Of a stretch of 29,258 nt of DNA, positions 1-10,366 are shown one piece after another. Source of the stretch: Chara braunii (Eukaryota; Streptophyta; Charophyceae; Charales; Characeae). The notes beneath the pieces were generated by a model, which made no database searches, was not told the origin of the DNA, and was given only the letters and a program-made list of their open reading frames with translations. Both the position numbers and the translations under genes were made by a program. The DNA lies in the NCBI GenBank assembly GCA_003427395.1, contig BFEA01000057.1:1194667-1223924 (forward strand). Reading direction: 5' to 3'. Each line of letters opens with the position of its first letter. The stretch's first letter is position 1.

Positions 1-198
1 ACCCTTTTTCCTCCTCCTTCACCCACACCCGTCCACCATAGCCAACCACCTCCAACCCTTCTTCCTCCTCCTTCATTCACGCCCGTCCACCATAGCCGAC
101 CACCACCAACCCTTCTTCTTCCTCCATCACCCACACCCCTCCACCATAGTCGGTCACCATCAACCCTCCTTCCTCCTCCTTCACCCACGCCCGTCCTC
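1..198. repeat. 54-bp minisatellite, about 3.6 copies
   Basis: Units run 1-54, 55-108, 109-162 and a partial one from 163. Each begins ACCCT(T/C) and carries a CTCCTCC run and a TCCACCATAG core. The period is 18 codons, so the minus strand reads as an 18-residue Glu/Gly/Val-rich repeat, interrupted by a stop in the unit at 55-108 (77-79). The array touches the window edge, so its full length is unknown. Confidence 0.9.
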
Positions 199-288
199 CG
201 GAAGTCTTAGGGGGCCGCAAGGGGGATGCACGGGACCTCGGATAGGATCGGTTAGGGTAAGTCAATTAGCAAGGTCGATTAGGAGGGG

Positions 289-321
289 AAGCTTCATCTC
301 TCTCTCTCTCTCTCTCTCTCC
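289..321. repeat. CT microsatellite in a pyrimidine-rich tract
   Basis: An uninterrupted TC run of about 30 nt is followed by CCCATTTTTTT and further TCTC/CCTCC sequence up to about 410. No coding signal is seen here. Confidence 0.9.
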
Positions 322-423
322 CCATTTTTTTCTCTCTCTCCTCCTCTCCCTCTCCCTCCGTCTTCCTCCATTCCTCCAAACCCCTAACTCTCCCGTCACC
401 CCTTCCCCCTCGATGGCATGTGA

Positions 424-716
424 CTAACCTCTACCCTCACCTGTTACATTGTCAGGGAACGAACGGAAAGGAACTTAGTCCTCACTTGGTGGAAAGCGAG
501 GGCAAGGATAGGGTTGCCGGTCCCTTGTGCCACCAAGAAGGAAAGGATACGGGACTATCGAGAGCATTTGCGAAAACAAAAAGGACTGCTGATTTTGGAC
601 AAGGTCAATTTGACTCAACCATCCTCCCGGAATGCATGACTGAGGCGATCGCGTGGCTTGCCTGTGGGAAAGGGAAGGGAACTCATAAGGGGAATTGGAA
701 GGCAAAGGCAACTTAG
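424..716 (+). pseudogene. Coding remnant before a polypurine tract, unrecognised
   Basis: Two overlapping frames are open. Frame 1 (424-639) gives a basic stretch with TWWKARARIGLPV followed by RIRDYREHLRKQKG. Another frame is open over 420-716. I recognise neither. Because a polypurine tract and a TG-start LTR follow at once (721-747), the simplest reading is the 3' end of the internal region of a decayed LTR retrotransposon. A host exon is possible, since TTACATTGTCAG before 456 resembles a splice acceptor, but support is weak. Confidence 0.25.
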
Positions 717-720
717 GATT

Positions 721-1592
721 GCGGGAAGGGGGCAATGTGTTGACCCCAATGGGGACTGTACTTGGTCATTTGTCTCGTGTGGTCTTGCGCAAGTGAGTGG
801 CTAGGGACGATTTGGACGGGGCTGGATCCGCGGATGAGGACTAGGGTGGGAGATTGGCTAAGGAAAGGACTTGGATCCGGCTCAAGCCATGAATGCGGGA
901 TGAGTTGAGGCCGGGCGCCAGGGTGGATGGTTGATGCATGGACTTGGCTTGTGTGGAGGTTGCATGGAATGTCTCTCTCATGTGCGATGCGATCCCTGAA
1001 AAGACCAGGGGCGGTCTTGGATAGGTGATGCGATGCTAGTGGCTCTCGCAAAAAAATATAGCGGCTAGGGGTCCGGGCGACGCCGCCCTACCCCAAGGAT
1101 GCCGCCGGGGCTGCCCAGAGCCGCTAGGCTTAGTGAAAAGGTATGTGGCCCAATGGATGACGCTTGGTCTGCGCACAATAAGAAGACAGACTCTCAACGA
1201 ACTCCCTGGACTGCTTGTGTATTGGAAGGAGCAATTGCCTGGTCAAACTTAACCGAATCGAGAAAACGCCACGAGTGCCCAAAGAGCTACCATCTTGACG
1301 TGAGAGCGGAGCTACATCCCCCAATGTAAAGCCCTCTCACAAAAAGTCCCATCCCCATCCATCTCAAAGCACTAGGTGGGGGTGCCCCTGGGACGAATGA
1401 CCCGCGCCCTGAGTATGAGCGTGGGCGGGTCGAGCCAACTGGGGCCTGCAGCGGCGTCGACTTGGGCTCGAAAACCCTTCAGGGTACGGCCCCTACAACG
1501 ACAGATAATGCTGGTTGTGCCGATGCAGTGACTGGTCATCGCAATTGCCACTGGGTCATCTGGTGAGATTATCTCTGTGGTTGGGGGCAACA
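721..1592 (+). mobile_element. Probable LTR with preceding polypurine tract
   Basis: A purine tract (GCGGGAAGGGGGCAA, 721-735) is followed by TGTTGACCCC at 738-747. A matching end, GGGGGCAACA, lies at 1583-1592. These are 9/10 inverted-complementary and frame an 855-bp LTR-sized segment with TG...CA ends. A TATA-like AAAAATATAG lies near 1050-1059. No second copy is in the window and I could not place a target-site duplication, so this may be the 3' LTR of an element whose body lies mostly off the left edge. Confidence 0.5.
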
Positions 1593-2526
1593 ATATTGAG
1601 GTACGTTACTCCCAACCTTATCTACCCTCTCCAACGCTTCTTACCGTGAGGTTGTGTGATCCAACTTGAGAGTCCTCTCATCGTGAGGTGTNGAGTGCGC
1701 TCAACCTTGAGAGTCGGNATANTTCCTGTGGAGCATCAAGGGGAAGGGGGCGTTGCTTTCTGAAGGGCCCTGGACGAAGCACTGGGTCACGGTCACCATG
1801 CCAACCCACTGGGTGTAGTACACGCATGCTTCGCTGCAAGTCTTTGGTTCTGCTGCTTGCGCAGATAGAGGTTAACTCGGGTGTGGCAGCCTCTTGAGAC
1901 GCTTACCAGACCGTCTATAAACATTTCTGGTTGGGGACTCGGCTGTGAATCTGGCTGTGATCGTCGTCCTGTTGCGATGTAAAATAATTCATGATGTCAC
2001 TTGGGGGCGAACGTTAAATTGCCTCTTGATCAGCCAGATCAACCGAGTGTAAGGCTCGTCGGCGTAAGAGGATAAATGAGAGTGTTGTGGCTGCCTTTCT
2101 CGATGATAACCTGGGGCACAGGGGTGGGACCCGATTGCACACCTTCAGTCACGCATGCTACCCGATTGCTCAGGACGCTGTCGACAAGAGATACTCAAGT
2201 GTAGATTGGAGGGAGGGGTTGATTCCAGGTGACAAGTTTGAGAAAATACCATGCTGTCCTATCCACACAAGTGATTCTATTTTTATGTTTTGATTAGTTA
2301 AATGGACTGCCATTGACATCTGACAGACATCATTAGTTAGAACTGGTGCTTCTGTTTGCAGACTAGTCATACTAAAAATAGTTTCAGTTGTAGGAATCTG
2401 AATTATCTGCTGACCCCAAATGAGATTTGTTCCAAAAGTAGCCACCATTGATTAGTTGGTCTGTGCACTATGCTGCGGTAGGTATCTTGTATGATCTAGT
2501 GTACACGGTGCATAGTGTTGTAGCCT
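1593..2526. other. Unassigned stretch upstream of element 1, with ambiguous bases
   Basis: No gene is recognised. Three ambiguous bases (N at 1692, 1718 and 1722) lie in an imperfect tandem repeat of about 40 nt (roughly 1639-1717; both units contain CGTGAGGT and a CTTGAGAGTC core). By position the segment should include the 5' leader of element 1, but neither an LTR ending like its 3' LTR (CCTTGCA) nor a primer-binding site of the common TGGTATCAGAGC type is visible. Confidence 0.5.
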
Positions 2527-4503
2527 ATGAGCGGCAGAGAGGACACCAGAGAGGACGACCGCAGGATCTTGCGATCAGTTCGAGGCCCGATAACTCACGT
2601 GTCCCTAGGACCGGAGGGTGATAGGGAACTGTTCCGCCGGCACAGTGAGAGGCAGCAGCAGAGGAGAGCTAGAGCAGCCGAGGCCAACAAGGCATTAGCT
2701 AGCAAGGCCGGTGCTACAGCAGCCATGGCTACCACAACCATGAGCACGTCTGCGCAGCAGACTTCCCAAGCCGGTAGTTCAGGTACCGCCGGGTCCACGG
2801 TCGCGCAGTCTGTGAGTCAGTCCACTGGCTTAATGGCAAGCCAGCCCGCAATGTTGACTCCAGAAGATGTCGCCATCCAGCAGGCAGCCCTGCAAGAGGC
2901 ACAACTACAGCAGGCATTAGGACAGATAAAAAGAGAGAAGGAAATGATGATTAGAAGAAGAACTAGGATGCAACAAAGAGGGGCGGACATAGAGGAGTTA
3001 GAAACGATGGACCTGACGAACATGGATGATGACGTGAGGGTAGTTAGGAGGGCCCTGCTAGGGGTAATAGAGATGCAGGAGCATTAGACTACCATCCTTC
3101 ATGAAATCCAGCAGAGCCTAGCCATTTTGGTAGGGCGTTCTCAGGCAGCGCCATCACCGGCAGGGCCGGGTGCCTGGCCTGTGCCATATCCTCGCTTTTC
3201 TGTCCCACCGGTCACTGGGGTATCCCCATTTGTAGCCCCGTCGATGGTTGTTGTCGTTCCCCTGGGCATGCCGCTCTCAGGAGGGCTATCAACAGGTCCT
3301 AGTGTTCAGGTTCCAGTACAGTCAGTGGTCACCCAGGTTCCGTCACAGGTTGTCATTAGTGGGCAATCTATTGTCTCGCAGTCTGTGCAGCCACAGGGCA
3401 CACAGCCCCAGCAGCTAGCACAACAACCTGTATCACCGGGTCCACAGCCCGGGTTGGTGCAGGGACCGGGACAAAGTCAGTGGGTTGCAAAGACGGTCAT
3501 CGCCGCTCCCAAACCCTTCATAGGGGACAAGAGAGGCGAAGACCTCGACACTTGGTTAAGTTCAGTGCCGGTCTATGTCAAGTGTAAACTCACCTTGCCA
3601 CACGAAGAAGTGCTTGTGGCTGCATCCTACCTAGAGGGTAGTGCAGCAAGATGGTTGAGTGGGTTAGTACAACTCAAGGGGCATGGTCATGACTTCCGCT
3701 CTTGGGCAGCCTCTCAGAAATTGGAGGACTTCCTGAAGATGGTGGAAGAAAGATGGCATGATCCTCAGGAGGCCCAAAAGGCCACTGATGCGATCCTGAC
3801 ACTGCACACGAGGCAGTTTAAGTCAGTAAGGGAAGCCACAGATGCTGTAGAGCGTCTGATCTGTGTTCCAGGGGTGCGCTATGACCCCCAGGTCCTGTTG
3901 ACTTCATACTTGAGGTGCTTATCACAGCCTCTCAGGAACCAGTTGGCAAAAGAGGCCAACATCAATATGCACAACTTTCCTTCGTTTAGCAAGGTAGCCC
4001 TAGACCTTGAAGCAAAAATAGGGCATGGACATAACTCAGTGACGGACGGGAAAAAGAAGACCTTGCCTCCTAACTGGAAAGCCAAGGGCCGCATTATGTT
4101 CGTCGACCACGATGGATCAACCATTGAGTTGGACGACGACTCCCAGTTAGGAGTAGGTGCAGAGGCAGGTGGCGATACTTCAGAGGGTAGAGTAGTCGCC
4201 GCCGTAACCCAACAAAAAGGTAAGGGGACCGGTAGACGCCGAGGGGGCTCCCGGTCTAGGAATCAAGTTGACCCCAATGCTCCTCCATGGGAGAAAGCGG
4301 GTCTTTCCGAGGACGTGAGGAGAGATAGGTGGAACCGTCAGGCCTGCATCCGTTGTGGTCAATACGACCATAACCAGTTCAAATGTAGGAACAAGAAGGT
4401 CGCCGATAAGATCCCGCCTACTATGGGGCAGGCGGTAGGATCCTCATCTCCCGCAGGTAGCAATGTTGCCAGTTCATCAGACACTGCTCCGGGAAACACG
4501 TAA
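2527..4503 (+). pseudogene. gag: Ty3/Gypsy element 1 gag, one internal stop
   Basis: Gag polyprotein (capsid plus nucleocapsid) of a chromovirus-like element, about 658 codons with a single in-frame TAG at 3085-3087 (after ...MQEH). The N-terminus is Arg/Gln-rich and probably coiled-coil (RHSERQQQRRARAAEANKA). A Gln/Pro/Val-rich linker of about 110 residues follows, then a retrotransposon capsid domain (from KPFIGDKRGEDLDTWL through LEGSAARWLSG to ALDLEAKIGH). A CCHC zinc knuckle, C-IR-C-GQYD-H-NQFK-C, lies at 4351-4392. The ATG at 2527 is the first in frame. The stop is probably a mutated Gln codon (CAG to TAG). Gag ends with TAA at 4501-4503, right after a -1 slippery heptamer, and pol lies in the -1 frame. 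Confidence 0.85.
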
Positions 4504-4532
4504 GGCCAGTAGGAATAGTAGTTGTTCCTACT
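4491..4532 (+). promoter_or_regulatory. -1 programmed ribosomal frameshift signal, gag to pol
   Basis: The heptamer G GGA AAC (4491-4497) sits exactly in gag phase (CCG GGA AAC ACG TAA), two codons before the gag stop. A perfect 8-bp stem follows: AGTAGGAA (4508-4515) pairs with TTCCTACT (4525-4532) around a 9-nt loop. The spacer is 10 nt, or 8 nt if CC (4506-4507) pairs with GG (4534-4535) past a bulged A. A -1 slip at 4491 opens a frame without stops into the protease. G GGA AAC is an established retroviral slippery site. A second hairpin with a GAGA loop (4544-4555) lies downstream. Confidence 0.8.
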
Positions 4533-5936
4533 AGGGACGAGGTGGTGGAGACACCCTCGCCATCTCACATCATGGCCCAAGCTACTGATTCCCTTGTCGT
4601 CCCGCAAACGCATTCAGACCCATCAACCCTTTGCTCGATGAATGTGTTTGAGTCCTTAGAGGAGCTAGAGGAGGAGTGGTCTAGACTAGACCCGCTAGCT
4701 TCTTGGACGGCACTAGCTAAAGCCCCGAAGGGTGAGATGTTCGTTAGCGAGACAGTCGTAGGCGGCCGCAAGGCCGGGGCCTATTATGACACTTGCTCGA
4801 CACGGAACTTTATTAGCCGCGTGTGCGTTGAGAGGCTGCGTTTACAGGGGCAAGTGCAGCGCCTGAGTCGACCTGTGGAGTCGACCTGTGCCAACAAACA
4901 GCGCATGGTAGTCAATGACTACCTTCAGGATGTAGAATGCCTGTTCCCGTTCGCGGGAGGAGAATCGAGGCATCGTGTCTTATTCCTAGTGAGCGACGAT
5001 CTCCCTATGGATATCTTGTTAGGTATGTACTACCTCTCTGTGGCACAACCTCAGTTTGACTGGGACCGAAAAGTGGTCAAGCACACTTTGCCAGGTGGAG
5101 GGACCGCCAGATTACACAAGTTCAAAGCTAGTAGTCTGATCGATTCCCATGGATGCATGTGTGCGGCCGCGTTCTACAACTACTATAAGCAACATCAGGA
5201 GGAGGGTATGTACTTAGTTTATGTCTCTGCTGCAGGCGAGCCGGTGAAAATGCCGCCGGAGATGGAGGGAGTAGTTGCCAAGAACCCTGATCTATTTGAA
5301 GAGCCAACAGGGGTTGTTGATAGGGAGGTCGTCCACGCGATAGAAATTATCCCTGAGTTTAGTATTCCGAAGGGTAGGATCTATCGGATGTCTCCAGGCG
5401 AGCTTGATGAGCTTCGCCGCCAACTCAAGGAACTCATAGAGAAGGGTTGGGTCCGGCCGAGTGTTTCTCCTTACGGATCTCCAGTACTATTCGTACCTAA
5501 GAAGAAGGAGGGCACTCTCAGGATGTGCATTGACTATAGGGGCCTCAATGCCATTACTGTGAAGAACAGAGAGCCCCTACCGCGCATCGACGATCTATTA
5601 GATAGAGTGCAAGGGTGTAGGGACTTCAGTAAGATAGTTCTGAAGTCCGGGTACCATCAGATTGCAATCCGGCCCGAGGATCAACACAAAACCGCATTGG
5701 TATGGTCTGTACGAGTTTGTGGTGACGCCTAATGCTCCTGGCACCTTTCAGCACGCTATGAATCGGATATTCCATGACTACCTGGATAAGTTTGTCGTCG
5801 TGTACCTCGATGACATACTTATTTTAGTAAGACTTTCGAGGAGCACGTTGCACACTAAGACAAAGTTCTCAGTCTCCTGCGACAGCACAAGTTCAAGATC
5901 AACGATGAAAAGTGCGAGTTTGGCCGCACCCGTATC
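4491..5936 (+). pseudogene. pol: Element 1 pol, protease and RT N-terminal half, frameshifted
   Basis: In the -1 frame relative to gag, open from 4491 to 5729. A retropepsin-like domain spans about 4740-5070; its active site reads Y-Y-D-T-C-S (4782-4799) instead of D-T/S-G, so the conserved Gly is Cys, and the closing motif is DILLGM. The RT domain starts near 5330 ([14 protein letters not shown], then [21 protein letters not shown], then [16 protein letters not shown]). At about 5697 roughly 8 nt are missing, moving the frame to +1. About four codons (the FGLT/C of the usual TPFGLTNAP) are lost at 5730/5731. The catalytic YLDD is intact (5803-5814). A missing T at 5821-5826 restores the frame but runs into TAA at 5856-5858. 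RT is therefore dead in this copy. Confidence 0.85.
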
Positions 5937-7601
5937 TTGTACTTGGGTCATGAGATCTCCGCGAAAGGGTTGAAGCCCGATGACGCGAAGGTGGCCAGCA
6001 TTCGTGATTGGCCACGACCTCAGTCTGTGACTGAGATGAGATCTTTTTTAGGAATGACCGGTTACTATAGGACTTTCGTTAAGAACTATAGCATAGTGAC
6101 CGCTCCTTTGACTGATCTGACTCGCCTTGACACCCCGTGGGAGTGGACAGATAAGTGCGAGGCTGCTTTCAGACATCTGAAGCATGCACTAACGCATTAT
6201 GAAGTCTTGAAACTTCCCGATCCTGATAAGCCATTTATAGTAACCACGGATGCTAGCCAATATGGCATTGGCGCCGTGCTTGTGCAGCAGGAGGGGCCAA
6301 AGTTGAGGCCTGTTGAGTACCTGTCCAAGAAAATGCCGTCTCAGAAGTTGGCTAAGTCCACCTATGAGAAAGAACTCTATGCGGTGTTCAAGGCACTAAC
6401 CCATTGGAGACACTATCTCCTTGAGAGGTTCTTCATCCTCAGGACTGATCATCAGACCTTGAGATGGATGAGAACTCAGCCTGTACTCTCTGACGCATTG
6501 AAGCGTTGGATAGAAGTCATTGAGCGGTATGACTTTGACCCTCAGTACATTAAGGGTGAGTACAACAAGGTTGCTGATGCCTTGTCGCGTAGACCTGACT
6601 TCTCAGGTGCGCTGATTACTGAGTACGATCTTACGGATGATGTCACTCGATCCTTGGTGGAAGCCTATCGAGAGGAGCAGTTCATGTCTGAGATCATACC
6701 CAGACTCGAGGCGAAGGATAAACAAACTTCAGCCGAGTTTGAGTTAGTCAATGGCTTGCTGTTTCTCGAGAAGGAAGGGAATAAACGTTTGTTTGTCCCT
6801 GATAAAGAGTCTTTGCGTAGTTTGTTTTTAGGCGAGTGTCATGACGCCACCGGCCATTCTGGGTACAAGAAGACCGCAACCAATTTGCTGCAAAGGTTTT
6901 GGTGGCCCACGATGTTAAAAGATGCTAAGCTGTACGTGGAAACTTGTCAAGTTTGCCAACGAGACAAGCCCCGTACTCAGGCTCCTCTTGGGCTGCTCAA
7001 GCCCCTTCCGATTCCGGAAAGGCCGGGTGAAAGCTTGTCCATGGACTTCATGGATACCCTGGTCACCAGCAAGAGTGGGATGAGGCAGATCTTCGTCATC
7101 GTGGATAGGTTTAGTAAGTATGCTAGGTTAATAGCCATGCCAGAAACAGCGAAGACCGAGTATGTAATCAGGCTGTTCAAAGAGAACTGGGTGAGGGATT
7201 TTGGATTGCCAAAGTCTATTGTAAGTGACAGGGATGTCCGATTTACAAGTGAGTTATGGAAGGCCGCTGCAGCTGAACAGGGAACTCAACTACAAATGAC
7301 TTATGGAAACCATCCAGAAGCAAACGGCCAGGCTGAACAAATGAATCGCGTTGTTCAACACCTGTTGAGGCATTACATTAAGCCCAATCAGGTGGACTGG
7401 GACGAGAAGCTTGCTCTTGTCGCCAGTCTGTACAATAATGCTGTACACAGTGCTACAGGGGTAAGTCCTAACAGTCTACATCTTACCTTTAGGCCTAGAC
7501 TGCCTTTAGACTTCCTACTTCCTGATAACCAGCCAACGGTTGCACCGGGCACTTTGGAGTTCGCTTATCGTTACGAACAGAAAATGCAGGAGGCTGTATA
7601 G
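5937..7601 (+). pseudogene. pol: Element 1 pol, RT C-terminus, RNase H and integrase
   Basis: One open frame of 554 codons, the same frame as protease. RT connection: [17 protein letters not shown], then SFLGMTGYYRTFV. RNase H: TTDASQYGIGAVL, STYEKELYAV, RTDHQTLRWM, then KVADALSRRPD. Integrase zinc domain: H-DATG-H ... C-QV-C (about 6840-6960). Integrase core: the three acidic residues are Asp of MDFMD (7044), Asp of VSDRD (7227) and Glu of GQAEQ (7335), all present. The frame stops at TAG 7599-7601, but the same frame continues into the chromodomain tail, so this is a single nonsense change (GTA TAG CAC). Integrase itself looks intact. Confidence 0.9.
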
Positions 7602-7604
7602 CAC

Positions 7605-8138
7605 ATGCAGAAGGCGCAGGCAGCAATGATAGAATCTGAGAATAAACACCGCCGCCCTTCTACATTTGAGGTTGGGGACAGAGTCTGGGTCAAGTCTTCA
7701 GAACTGGGACAGGAGTTCGGGATATCCCGCAAACTCATGCCTCAGTACTTTGGACCTTGGGAAGTTTTAGACGTAGTAGGGACAGATCCTGATGGTCCAT
7801 CTTATGTCATCCGTATCCCTGGTCATCTCATAACTTACCCAGTCTTTCACGCCTCTAAGCTCGCTGCGTCCAAGGAAACTGATCAGTTTCCCTCTCGTCG
7901 TTCAATGCTGCCCCCAACCATGGACGGAGAAGTCGACATCGATGATATCGTCGACCACAGGGAGATGAGACGTCCTCCAAAGCCAAAGCTGCAGTTTCGT
8001 GTCCACTTCAGACATCACACGGATCCGAAGGAGGACCGCTGGTTTACTCGGGAGGAATTGATGCAAACCGCTCCTCAAATCGTTGCCCGCTATGAGAAGG
8101 ATGTATTGAAAGGAAAGCGCCAGATGGCTCAGGATTGA
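7605..8138 (+). pseudogene. pol: Element 1 integrase C-terminal tail and chromodomain
   Basis: In frame with the preceding segment after the TAG at 7599. Contains the linker NKHRRPSTFEVGDRVWVKSS, the GPY/F-type module (QYFGPWEV, then YVIRIPGH, then HASKL) and a chromodomain-like end (DIDDIVDHREM, then LQFRVHFRHHTDPKEDRWF, then ELMQTAPQIVARYE). The chromodomain at the integrase C-terminus identifies a chromovirus; in this group it is thought to guide integration to modified chromatin. It ends at TGA 8136-8138, 35 nt before the 3' LTR. Confidence 0.85.
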
Positions 8139-8539
8139 TCTTCTCAGAGGACTAATGAAGATATGGAGGGAATGCGAGTCTACGCCCGCTCAGCCCTTTT
8201 TGGGGCCCTTTGTTTTTGGCAGCACGTCGGGCGCCCTAAGTAAAGGCAGGCGCGACAGACCCTCAGGGCCTCGATTTTCAGGGTACCCCGCAACTGGGGA
8301 AATTCAGACAGTTGCGCTGCGCCAGTTGGTTGAAGGTGCCCAGGCCCAGGCCATATTTTGCAAATGTATCTGAACGGTGACCTGGGCCAGACGCATGCGG
8401 AAGGCCGTAAGCAGGCCAAGGGCAGTTGGGCACATGCAACCATCAGGCCCTGGGCCTGCGTGTGAGGTCTGGGCCTGTGCCTACCAGGGCCTACCAAAAT
8501 CTTCTTGGGAAAGGCCAGACGCAGCCTGAGCAGAATACG

Positions 8540-8572
8540 GGCAGGCCACTTCCATATAGTAAGAGGCCTGCC
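8540..8572 (+). promoter_or_regulatory. LTR TATA-like core inside an inverted repeat
   Basis: GGCAGGCC (8540-8547) and GGCCTGCC (8565-8572) are perfect complements flanking CTTCCATATAGTAAG. The related solo LTR has the same TTCCATATAG core inside a different perfect palindrome (15685-15707). This is probably the LTR core promoter, judged by position and by conservation between copies. Confidence 0.5.
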
Positions 8573-8905
8573 TCCTCATTTGGCATTCGGGTGCTGGCTG
8601 CATGCTGCGCAAGCGCTGCTGCGCTATTTGCTGGCTGGCTGGCACTCATGCTCTCACGGGCGAGCAGGAAGGAGCGGGCAGCCATAGCCGAGATGCTCCG
8701 CTGTGAGCTAGGTGTGGCGCAGGGTGGTCCTTGGGTGCTAGTGGCATCTGTGTGGTGTGGATCGGGGTTGTGAGTGTTGCGAGAGACATACCTGGTGCTG
8801 GAAGCGTGCGACATTGTCCGCTGTATGCTCGTACTTCAGAAAGCTGTTGTTGTCAACATCGACATTGTAGTATTAGGCTAGATAGGATCTGCCACATGTA
8901 GTCTG

Positions 8906-8918
8906 GGCGCCGAGCGCC
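8906..8918 (+). repeat. LTR hairpin GGCGC-CGA-GCGCC
   Basis: A perfect 5-bp stem with a 3-nt loop, inside a 16-nt block (GGGCGCCGAGCGCCAA) that is identical in the solo LTR (hairpin at 16110-16122). It lies about 190 nt before the LTR end, so plausibly in R or U5. Confidence 0.6.
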
Positions 8919-9109
8919 AATAGGACATCAACTCTTGTTCTTCGTTGATGATGATGAGAGACTATTTCAGCATTGTCAATTACAAACTATTGGTGTGTTC
9001 TTATTTGGTGAATTTCGTGATGCATTTTTGTTGTTGGTTCGAGGTCAAGACTATCTGGGCTCATAGGTATGATGCTGGATGGAGTTCGCTAATGCTCATC
9101 TTCCTTGCA

Positions 9110-10366
9110 TGAGGAGGTTTTTTCATTCACTCAAATGCATTAGTGAAACAAATCCTCATTTCTTGAACAATATTTTTAAGACCACTCATTGATCTACCTG
9201 CTCCTAACGCTCTAATAACACGAACTGAGATAGTTCTAACATACCCCCCACACAACTATTTTGTTATGATTCATCTCTAAACCACCCATATCCCCGGTTT
9301 GTAACCCATGTTTGCACTATCATGCTTGGCATTGCGGGGTAATCCGGATGGATAGTATCCAGATTGCCCCAATGATTGCACTATCATGCTTGGCATTGAG
9401 GGGTAATCAAGTGCGCAAAATCTTTGGCGCACAAAGTTCGCCTAATTAAGAATAGCGTTACTTGGAGTGATTGAATGGCGCAGGATGAAGTGACACAACG
9501 GAGATAGAAAAAAAAAAAAAAAGCTTCGACAAACCGATAACCAAGTCAAAACCAGACACGATTGAATAACTGATCAATCTTACTTTACTTTTGAATAACA
9601 TGGAGGATATCATTTGAAATTGTCATTGATGTGGAGATATATCAGGTCTAATTTCTTTGACATACTGTTTTTTTCATTTGAGGGACTCCGATTACTTGAG
9701 GTTTCACGCTTGGTTGACACCGTCCTGATCGACCGACGTCTGTTTCGTACTTAGGAGATCAGCTCCCTAAGGAACGGACGACGATTGAGTCCACTTGATG
9801 TTAATTAAGCATACCTATACTGCAGCGGACGAGCAAACGCCCTCGGTTGACCTATCTTTGCGACTGCATGTAAAAACCTTCGCATGTGGGTCAGTAGCTC
9901 GGTAGGGATACGCCCCTGAGGGTGGTGACAACCCCTTAGGGAAAGCAAGATGTGCCCCGCGGAAACCTATCATGTCGTAGGGGACCGCGGGAAGTACAGC
10001 TGGCGCACCCGGCTAGAGCGGTGAAGGGACGACACTACCGTGATCGTCTCGGTGACTCACTGTATTATGTTGCGTTGTTTCCGAGTTGTATGTTATTTTT
10101 GTTTAGTTGACTCCTGCGTGACATTGTCGGGAGGGCTCCCACACTTTGCGAAAAGGCGGGAGCCGATACGCTCGACAGGTAGCGCTATTGTCGGGTATAA
10201 CGACAAACTACCGTTGTCCCTAGCGGAACAACACTTGGGTGATTGATGGAATGAAAAGTTACCCTCTTTTTTGTTTGGCTTTAGGAAAAAATCAGTAATT
10301 TGATCCCAAAGGTAAAAGAAAGAAAGAAGAAAGAAAAATTATGAGAATTATTATTTGAAATTTTCA
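9110..10366. other. No gene recognised; 33-bp direct repeat and A tract
   Basis: TTGCACTATCATGCTTGGCA... occurs at 9312-9344 and 9376-9408 (one mismatch over 33 nt, period 64). An A run lies at about 9509-9523. A hairpin TTGTCG...CGACAA lies near 10187-10206, with outer arms GGTAG/CTACC. The 68-codon ORF at 10040-10246 has no recognisable motif. This may be diverged LTR or leader sequence of the gag relic that follows. Confidence 0.4.

Larger units (their letters stand above)
8173..9109 (+). mobile_element. 3' LTR of element 1 (TGCGAG...CCTTGCA family)
   Basis: The LTR starts TGCGAG after the purine-rich GATATGGAGGGAA and ends TTCCTTGCA. Boundaries come from comparison with the solo LTR at 15333-16321. 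Both start TGCGAG and both end with a closely similar 22-mer (18/22) closing in TTCCTTGCA. Shared interior blocks include CGCCAGTTGGTTGA, TTCCATATAG, ACATACCTGGT and GGGCGCCGAGCGCCAA. The 937-bp length and TG...CA ends suit a Gypsy LTR. The short ORFs inside are not genes. Confidence 0.75.

Noticed and set aside
3085-3087. Programmed stop-codon readthrough in gag at TAG
   Set aside because: The stop lies inside gag, not at a gag-pol border, and the following ACTACC does not resemble known plant-virus readthrough contexts; a nonsense mutation is simpler.
8180-8814. Overlapping ORFs of 60-115 codons on both strands
   Set aside because: They lie wholly inside the GC-rich element 1 LTR and show no domain or consistent codon pattern.
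9884-9940. tRNA-like box A (TAGCTCGGTAGG) and weak box B, suggesting a SINE head
   Set aside because: Box A has a mismatch, the candidate box B (GGTGACAACCC) departs at several positions, and no cloverleaf folds by eye.
10040-10246. 68-codon ORF
   Set aside because: No motif, no neighbour link, and overlaps a small hairpin; length expected by chance.
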